Assembly (NCBI GenBank): GCA_003527965.1
Contig: DPVY01000186.1
Span: 20,710-26,063, forward strand
Length of the DNA: 5,354 bases
Reading direction: 5' to 3'
DNA from: Fidelibacterota bacterium
GTDB taxonomy: Bacteria; Fidelibacterota; UBA2242
Shown: piece after piece, positions 1 through 3,781 of the stretch
Layout: every line of letters begins with the position of its first letter
Position numbering within the stretch: the stretch's first letter is position 1
Made by a program: the position numbers and the translations under genes
Notes under the pieces: model-generated
What the model was told of the DNA's origin: nothing
Seen by the model: only the letters and a program-made list of their open reading frames with translations
The model's database searches: none

Positions 1-66
1 CAAGCCCCAGCTTGGGAATGATAGCGAAGAATGAAATTTCCGTTACAAAGCTGGGGCTTTGTAACG
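1..66. repeat. Pair of inverted REP-like palindromes (BIME-like)
   Basis: Two copies of one palindrome family face each other. Copy 2 is a perfect 11-bp stem, CGTTACAAAGC (41-51) with GCTTTGTAACG (56-66), and loop TGGG (52-55). Copy 1 is cut by the window edge: CAAGC (1-5), loop CCCA (6-9), then GCTTGGGAATG (10-20). Its right arm implies a full left arm matching copy 2 at 8 of 11 positions. The loops CCCA and TGGG are complementary, so the copies lie in opposite orientation, 20 bp apart. Opposed palindromes of this size are typical of REP/BIME sequences mobilised by REP-associated tyrosine transposases; no such transposase is in the window. No T-tract follows either stem, so a simple intrinsic terminator is unlikely. 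Confidence 0.75.
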
Positions 67-125
67 AGTAAGAAAAGGTTGGACAAAAATGAAAAAGGAG
101 CGATAACGACAAAAATACTTGGACA

Positions 126-155
126 TTGGATAATCAGATTTTTTATTTTTATAGT
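126..155 (+). promoter_or_regulatory. Possible sigma70-type promoter of the radical SAM gene
   Basis: TTGGAT (126-131) and TATAGT (150-155) are separated by 18 bp. The -10 box matches the TATAAT consensus at 5 of 6 positions and the -35 box at only 3 of 6. The tract is AT-rich and lies 33 bp before the start codon, with no other gene between, so a promoter here is plausible. The exact boxes are a guess. Confidence 0.3.
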
Positions 156-188
156 ATATCGACCCACTAAATAGAAGGAATCCTGAAT

Positions 189-1463
189 ATGAGTGAATTA
201 ACTCCCCGCCTGGTCGTTTCCGATGGTTGTGGCAATGTTGTGGATATTGAGGAATATACAGCGGTTGGTGTATCCGGGGACCGGATTGTGGATATTTCTG
301 CGGATGAATGGATCCCTTTGCCCGATGGCAGCCAATTGATGGAACTGCCGGGACGCCTGCCGGTTGGTAAGGATCACAAATCCGGGAAAATCCTTATTCT
401 TGAACCGGAAAATGATGAGCAACTGGTAGCCGTAGCTGCCTTTGTGGCGCCGGCCTATACGATTTTTTATAATGCTGCCTGGGAAAAGCTGCCGGATGCT
501 CCCGTCTTACCCTTATATGCATATTCGACGGTTGGTTGGCACGACGGTCAGTTTTATGTTCCGGCAATCCGGATTGATGACAGTATCCGCCAGGACCCGT
601 CTCAGTTTAATTACGACCGTATTCCGGCGGCGGCAGACAAAATTCTAAGTAGATATCCCCATAATCGCCTGGCAAGGCATCTGGTAAACAATTGCGCCCT
701 GACTTACCGTTGTCCGGCGGCATTAAATTACTTACTGAATCGCTGGGAAATGCCTTTACCGACGTCTCAAGCCTGCAATTCCAATTGTATTGGCTGTCTC
801 TCCCTGCAAAAGGATACCGGCATCAGCAGTGCCCAGTTCCGGATAGATTTTACGCCAACTGCCGAAGAGATCATTGAACTTGCGGTGGACCATTTGGAAA
901 GCGCGCCGGAGCCGGTCGCCAGTTTTGGACAGGGCTGCGAAGGCGAACCTCTGATGAATGCGCAGCTGCTGATCGATACTGTCGAGGGTATCAGGCGACG
1001 GACGACAAAAGGGACGGTCAATCTAAATACAAATGCCAGCCGGTCGGGAGTGATTGCAAAATTGCGGGATGCCGGGCTGGACAGTATGCGGGTTTCCATG
1101 AACTCAGTCCGCAAAACTTATTATGAACGCTATTTTCGCCCGGTAAATTATCATTATGAAGATGTTCTCGAATCGATCAGGGTCATGAAAGGAAAGGGCG
1201 GCTTTGTTTCAGTTAACCTGTTCGTTTTCCCGGGGTTCAGTGACCAGCCCGATGAAGTCGAAGCGGTAGTGGAATTAATCGAAGATTATGGCATCGACAT
1301 GATCCAGTGGCGCAATCTAAATATCGATCCCGAATGGTACTGGGAGCAGATGAATCCGCCGGAGCAGAAGGGACGCGGTATCCGAAATATGATTGAGTTT
1401 ATTAAGCGGAATTTTCCCGGTTTACGTCACGGGTATTTTAACCCGTATTTGTCATTTGTTTGA
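189..1463 (+). CDS. Radical SAM protein of uncharacterised family
   Basis: A complete 424-residue protein. Radical SAM enzymes reductively cleave S-adenosylmethionine at a [4Fe-4S] cluster to make a 5'-deoxyadenosyl radical; the substrate here is unknown. The cluster motif CNSNCIGC (Cys196, Cys200, Cys203; CX3CX2C) is clear. GQGCEGEPL (248-256) fits the SAM-binding GGE-type position, followed by NLNTNAS (278-284) and RVSMNS (301-306), as expected along the TIM-barrel strands. About 195 residues precede the cluster, far more than in minimal radical SAM proteins. This region matches no domain I recognise and ends in a segment with two extra cysteines (Cys169, Cys175). There is no SPASM-type cysteine cluster at the C terminus, no signal peptide and no membrane segment, so it is probably cytoplasmic. 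The start is supported by AGAAGGA (173-179), 9 nt upstream. From memory, similar 420-residue proteins with PTSxACNxxCxGCxSLQ and FGQGCEGEPL occur in deltaproteobacteria and other anaerobes without an assigned role. It appears monocistronic. The radical SAM call is firm; the function is open. Confidence 0.93.
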   Translation: MSELTPRLVVSDGCGNVVDIEEYTAVGVSGDRIVDISADEWIPLPDGSQLMELPGRLPVGKDHKSGKILILEPENDEQLVAVAAFVAPAYTIFYNAAWEKLPDAPVLPLYAYSTVGWHDGQFYVPAIRIDDSIRQDPSQFNYDRIPAAADKILSRYPHNRLARHLVNNCALTYRCPAALNYLLNRWEMPLPTSQACNSNCIGCLSLQKDTGISSAQFRIDFTPTAEEIIELAVDHLESAPEPVASFGQGCEGEPLMNAQLLIDTVEGIRRRTTKGTVNLNTNASRSGVIAKLRDAGLDSMRVSMNSVRKTYYERYFRPVNYHYEDVLESIRVMKGKGGFVSVNLFVFPGFSDQPDEVEAVVELIEDYGIDMIQWRNLNIDPEWYWEQMNPPEQKGRGIRNMIEFIKRNFPGLRHGYFNPYLSFV

Positions 1464-1566
1464 TTATCCGGCATAGACGAAAGTGATTAGAATATTGTAT
1501 GCCACACACCTATTGTGTAATGTAAAAATCTATTCAAGAAACCTACTTCTAAAGGTTAACCACTCC

Positions 1567-1593
1567 TGTCTGCCGTGCCGGCACAGGCAGGCA
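1567..1593. repeat. GC-rich imperfect palindrome (REP-like)
   Basis: TGTCTGCC (1567-1574) pairs with GGCAGGCA (1586-1593), including one G-T pair. The inner arms GTGCC (1575-1579) and GGCAC (1580-1584) abut with no spacer, and A1585 bulges. The two-fold symmetry spans 27 bp and is much richer in GC than its surroundings. It is unrelated in sequence to the palindromes at 1-66. It is typical of dispersed extragenic palindromes in environmental bacterial genomes, but only genome-wide copy number would prove it. Confidence 0.6.
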
Positions 1594-1669
1594 ATTCATT
1601 GGGTGGATATTGAGCACTAACTCCACATCTCCGAATTCGTTCATGAAATTCTTCGACTACTCCGAAAGG

Positions 1670-1691
1670 CTCCGAAGGAGTTCCTGCGGAA
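1670..1691. repeat. Two adjoining micro-hairpins with CTCCGAA repeats
   Basis: CTCC (1670-1673), GAA, GGAG (1677-1680) is followed directly by TTCC (1681-1684), TGC, GGAA (1688-1691). The heptamer CTCCGAA occurs three times nearby, at 1629, 1660 and 1670. The 1660 copy can also pair as ACTCC (1659-1663) with GGAGT (1677-1681), so alternative folds exist. This block lies inside the MITE-like element. Confidence 0.45.
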
Positions 1692-1736
1692 AGTCTCTTT
1701 AAGAAAGTCAGAAATAGTAATAGAAACCGTTTTCTC

Positions 1737-1756
1737 CCGTCGAATAAATTCGATGG
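1737..1756. repeat. Hairpin at right end of the MITE-like element
   Basis: TCGAAT (1740-1745) and ATTCGA (1748-1753) form a perfect 6-bp stem around AA. With a G-T pair and two C-G pairs outside, the stem reaches 9 bp (1737-1756). It overlaps the right terminal inverted repeat by three bases. No T-tract follows at once on either strand, so a terminator role is unproven. Confidence 0.45.
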
Positions 1757-1846
1757 TTAACCTTTTACATCTAAACTATTAAACATTATTTCGGCGCCGA
1801 TCGTGAATACTGATAAGTAATGTGGAAATGACTTTTTCAGGAGACT

Positions 1847-2800
1847 CTACCTGGCGATATGTTTTAATACCGCAATTGTAGCCCCCCAGCCGCCCCCCGC
1901 TCCTCCGGCTGTATGAAAAGATTCCACTTGCGGAAGCCGGGACAGAATCGCCTGGACGGTACGGCGCAGTGTCCCGCTACCCTTACCGTGAATAATCCGC
2001 ACTTGATAAATTCCCTTTTCGCGGCAGGCTTGCAAATAGTCCGGCACCAATTCTTTTATCTCCCGTGGCTGAAAAGTGTGCAGATCCAGAACGCCGTTAA
2101 TCGGAATTTTGACAGGTTCGATATCAGCCAACATCTTGAATCCAATTTTCGCCTCCTCGACAAATCTGTGGATTTTGACAGGGTCCTTTCTGCCTTCGTG
2201 GTCTTCTACACCGGTATGGACATCCACCCCCGCCGGGTGAACCGTTAGAATTGCCTCGCGAACATTTTCAGGAGTCAAGCCGCCGGCGAGGATTACCGGT
2301 TTTGGTGATACCTCCGCCAAACGCCGGCTAATACTCCAATCGTGCACCTTCCCGGTAGCCCCCGAAGCTCCGGTTTCAGGATCAAAAGTGTCGGTAATAA
2401 AGGCGTCTGCATATTTCGAATATTTCTCAACGTCTGACAGCAGTTTATCGGAATTATTCCCGCTCACGATTAAACTTTTGATAATCTTTAGCGACGGCGC
2501 TTCTGTTTTCATTTTCTGTAATTCCGATACTGGCACAGGTCCATGCAATTGAACAATCGCGACACCCAGCAGTTTACAAAAATCAGTAATTATCCGGGCA
2601 TTATCGAGATAAGTAATCAATACGCTATAGTGAGGCGGCTGGATTGTTCGGATAATTTTGGCGGCTTCATCTTCGGATAAATCCTCTTGATGGACAGCCA
2701 ACCGCAGTGGAAACCCCAGGAAATCAACGCCCTCTCGCATTAATATCTTGGCATCTGCCTGATCGATTATACCGGCAATTTGAATAGCGTTTTTGAACAT
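1847..2800 (-). CDS. TrpF-like domain fused to Smr domain
   Basis: A 317-residue two-domain protein, probably cytoplasmic. Residues 1-222 follow the (beta/alpha)8 pattern of phosphoribosylanthranilate isomerase: VQLHG (83-87), Asp137 in TDTFDPETG, GASGATGKVHDW (144-155), the phosphate loop AGGL (172-175), and VDVHTGVE with GRKD (192-206). The family's catalytic Cys, usually in a KICG motif, is Ala9 here (IQIAG). The usual substrate-binding Arg in KRYIS-type sequence is replaced by acidic residues (QEDLS, near 39). True isomerase activity is therefore doubtful, though phosphate binding may persist. Residues 234-317 are an Smr domain: DLH (239-241), HGKG (271-274) and GGGWGAT (302-308). Smr domains occur in MutS2, SmrB and small stand-alone proteins and act as nucleases or nucleic-acid/ribosome-binding modules. 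The gene starts 18 nt after the pseudouridine synthase gene, so both are probably co-transcribed. A weak GGA (2813-2815) lies 12 nt before the ATG, inside the end of that gene. The domain calls are strong; the joint function is unknown, so no trpF symbol is given. Confidence 0.9.
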   Translation of the reverse strand: MFKNAIQIAGIIDQADAKILMREGVDFLGFPLRLAVHQEDLSEDEAAKIIRTIQPPHYSVLITYLDNARIITDFCKLLGVAIVQLHGPVPVSELQKMKTEAPSLKIIKSLIVSGNNSDKLLSDVEKYSKYADAFITDTFDPETGASGATGKVHDWSISRRLAEVSPKPVILAGGLTPENVREAILTVHPAGVDVHTGVEDHEGRKDPVKIHRFVEEAKIGFKMLADIEPVKIPINGVLDLHTFQPREIKELVPDYLQACREKGIYQVRIIHGKGSGTLRRTVQAILSRLPQVESFHTAGGAGGGWGATIAVLKHIAR

Positions 2801-2818
2801 TTTAGTATCTATTCCGGA

Positions 2819-3475
2819 TCAATAGTATTTGATGTAATCGTCCCAAAATGGTTCAGGATCGCAAATGTAGATTCTGTTATCCTGAAGTGTGGGATGAATA
2901 ATGCCGATTGAACGGGCATGCAAGGCAATTGATTTGTCGGGAAATTTATGCTTTGATCCATATCGAAAATCCCCCAGAACCGGAAACCCGCGGTGGGCAA
3001 ACTGGACCCGGATTTGATGATGCTTACCGGTGCGCAAATCAACTTCAACCCATGAAAAATCATCTTTATAGGCAAGACGTTTGAAGCCCAACTCGGCGTT
3101 TGCGTCCCCTTTGACAATATAGCTGGTAACATCCTGACGCTCAATACGGTCTTTCCAAACACCCCGCTCCGGCACTTCTCCGCTCATTAGACACCAGTAG
3201 ATCTTGCGGGTCTGCCTCTGTTTGAATTGCTCCGTCAGCCGCGTCGCAGCCTTGGACGTCCGGGCAAAAACCACTACGCCCGACGCCGGTCGGTCCAGGC
3301 GGTGGACTAACCCGAGATAGACATTACCCGGTTTTTTATATTTTTCCTTGAGATATTCTTTGGCAATTTCCAACAGGGTAACATCGCCGGTAATATCGCC
3401 TTGTGTCAGGATTCCCGGTGGCTTATAAACTACCAATAAATGGTTATCCTCGTATATTACCTTTAATTTGTACAT
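2819..3475 (-). CDS. RluA-family RNA pseudouridine synthase
   Basis: A 218-residue single-domain enzyme that isomerises uridine to pseudouridine in RNA, acting in the cytoplasm. The family signature HRLDRPASG (58-66) carries the catalytic Asp61. Tyr93 in KIYWCL and RTGKHHQIRVQFAH (148-161) match the conserved active-site and RNA-contact segments, and ALHARSIGIIHP (184-195) the C-terminal motif. The opening VIYEDNHLLVVYKPPG is typical. There is no N-terminal S4 domain, so it resembles the short RluA/TruC type rather than RluC or RluD; the target nucleotide (23S rRNA or tRNA) cannot be assigned. It is first in a two-gene operon with the TrpF-Smr gene. The start is the Met just before the conserved first strand. 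AGGA (3488-3491) lies 12 nt upstream, rather far for a ribosome binding site. It ends with TGA. Confidence 0.95.
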   Translation of the reverse strand: MYKLKVIYEDNHLLVVYKPPGILTQGDITGDVTLLEIAKEYLKEKYKKPGNVYLGLVHRLDRPASGVVVFARTSKAATRLTEQFKQRQTRKIYWCLMSGEVPERGVWKDRIERQDVTSYIVKGDANAELGFKRLAYKDDFSWVEVDLRTGKHHQIRVQFAHRGFPVLGDFRYGSKHKFPDKSIALHARSIGIIHPTLQDNRIYICDPEPFWDDYIKYY

Positions 3476-3553
3476 CTGCTGTATTGATCCTAAATATTAC
3501 CCGCTAAATATAGGCATTTGTTGTCATATTGAAAATAACAATAGGTCGGCTTG

Positions 3554-3599
3554 ATAAATTACTTATCTTACCAATTAACTGTTACCGGTGGTAATTTAT
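3554..3599. repeat. 9-bp inverted repeat with inner hairpin, possible operator
   Basis: ATAAATTAC (3554-3562) is perfectly complementary to GTAATTTAT (3591-3599) across 28 bp. A second palindrome, TTACC (3582-3586), GGT, GGTAA (3590-3594), overlaps the right arm, so the two folds compete. The site lies 79-124 bp upstream of the pseudouridine synthase start and about 180-230 bp upstream of the beta-helix start. It could be an operator or a folded leader of the minus-strand operon. No known binding motif was recognised. Confidence 0.35.
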
Positions 3600-3689
3600 T
3601 GGACATATCGATAACATGAATAATTTTAGTTTAAAAGGACACTTTGTAAAGCGGGTTAATAACAATAGCCAAATCCATATTTTTATTCC

Positions 3690-3718
3690 TTGATATTATT
3701 AACAATATATGTGATATT
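3690..3718 (+). promoter_or_regulatory. Possible promoter of the beta-helix gene
   Basis: TTGATA (3690-3695) and GATATT (3713-3718) are 17 bp apart. TG at 3710-3711 gives an extended -10 element. The -35 box matches consensus at 5 of 6 positions and the -10 box at 4 of 6. It would leave a leader of about 55 nt before the start codon. In such AT-rich DNA chance matches are common. Confidence 0.33.
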
Positions 3719-3765
3719 TTTAACATGAATTCAATAAATTGAGCGCTGAATATTTTACGATAATT

Positions 3766-3776
3766 AAGAAGGAGAT
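3766..3776 (+). promoter_or_regulatory. Strong ribosome binding site of the beta-helix gene
   Basis: AAGAAGGAGA contains GGAG at 3771-3774, 7 nt before the ATG at 3782. It is the best Shine-Dalgarno match in the window and fixes the start of the last gene. The two minus-strand genes have only weak, distant GGA-type sites. Confidence 0.75.
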
Positions 3777-3781
3777 TCAAG

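Larger units (their letters stand above)
1551..1765. mobile_element. MITE-like element with 12-bp terminal inverted repeats
   Basis: AAAGGTTAACCA (1551-1562) and TGGTTAACCTTT (1754-1765) are perfect 12-bp inverted repeats bounding about 215 bp. Immediately outside them are TACTTCT (1544-1550) and TACATCT (1766-1772), direct repeats with one mismatch that could be a decayed target-site duplication. The interior has no gene and is full of short hairpins. These features fit a non-autonomous miniature inverted-repeat element. Caution: GGTTAACC is itself palindromic, so only the outer AAA/TTT and the inner A/T pair add independent evidence of inverted symmetry. The element could instead be an insertion site for several REP-like units. 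Confidence 0.45.
1464..1846. other. Repeat-rich intergenic region between converging genes
   Basis: The 3' ends of the radical SAM gene (+) and the TrpF-Smr gene (-) face each other across about 380 bp with no credible gene. The central part is the MITE-like structure described separately. Outside it are weak inverted pairs: GGCATA (1470-1475) with TATGCC (1498-1503), and ACACA (1504-1508) with TGTGT (1514-1518). A 10-bp palindrome, TCGGCGCCGA, sits at 1791-1800. No stem followed by a T-run marks a classical terminator for either gene, so termination may rely on the folded repeat or on Rho. Confidence 0.6.
3476..3781. other. AT-rich divergent intergenic region
   Basis: About 300 bp separate the 5' ends of the pseudouridine synthase operon (-) and the beta-helix gene (+), so it should hold promoters for both. 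It contains the inverted repeat at 3554-3599, a candidate promoter at 3690-3718 and the beta-helix ribosome binding site. A 61-codon minus-strand frame across 3631-3816 has no RBS, has a low-complexity Ile/Leu-rich product and overlaps the start of the beta-helix gene, so it is not called. No convincing minus-strand promoter boxes were found. Confidence 0.6.

Noticed and set aside
89..106. Five-codon open frame starting ATGAAAAAG before the radical SAM gene, considered as a leader peptide
   Set aside because: It is very short, with no RBS and no attenuator hairpin between it and the gene.
79..125. TTGGACA repeated at 79-85 and 119-125, considered as a direct-repeat operator
   Set aside because: There are only two short copies 40 bp apart with no shared flanks, which is compatible with chance.
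767..1114. 115-codon minus-strand open frame inside the radical SAM gene
   Set aside because: It lies opposite the cluster and SAM-binding motifs of a clearly real gene, has no RBS, and its product resembles no known family.
1791..1800. TCGGCGCCGA palindrome considered as a terminator or operator
   Set aside because: It has no loop and no T-run, and a single 10-bp palindrome is expected by chance often enough.
1913..2248. 111-codon plus-strand open frame opposite the TrpF-Smr gene
   Set aside because: It is antisense to conserved TrpF and Smr motifs, without an RBS or recognisable product.
1847..2800. Naming this gene trpF as a tryptophan biosynthesis enzyme
   Set aside because: The catalytic Cys is Ala, the substrate Arg is missing, an Smr domain is attached, and no other trp gene is nearby.
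2809..3162. 117-codon minus-strand frame overlapping the pseudouridine synthase gene
   Set aside because: It is out of frame within the RluA-like coding sequence, whose conserved C-terminal motifs account for the region.
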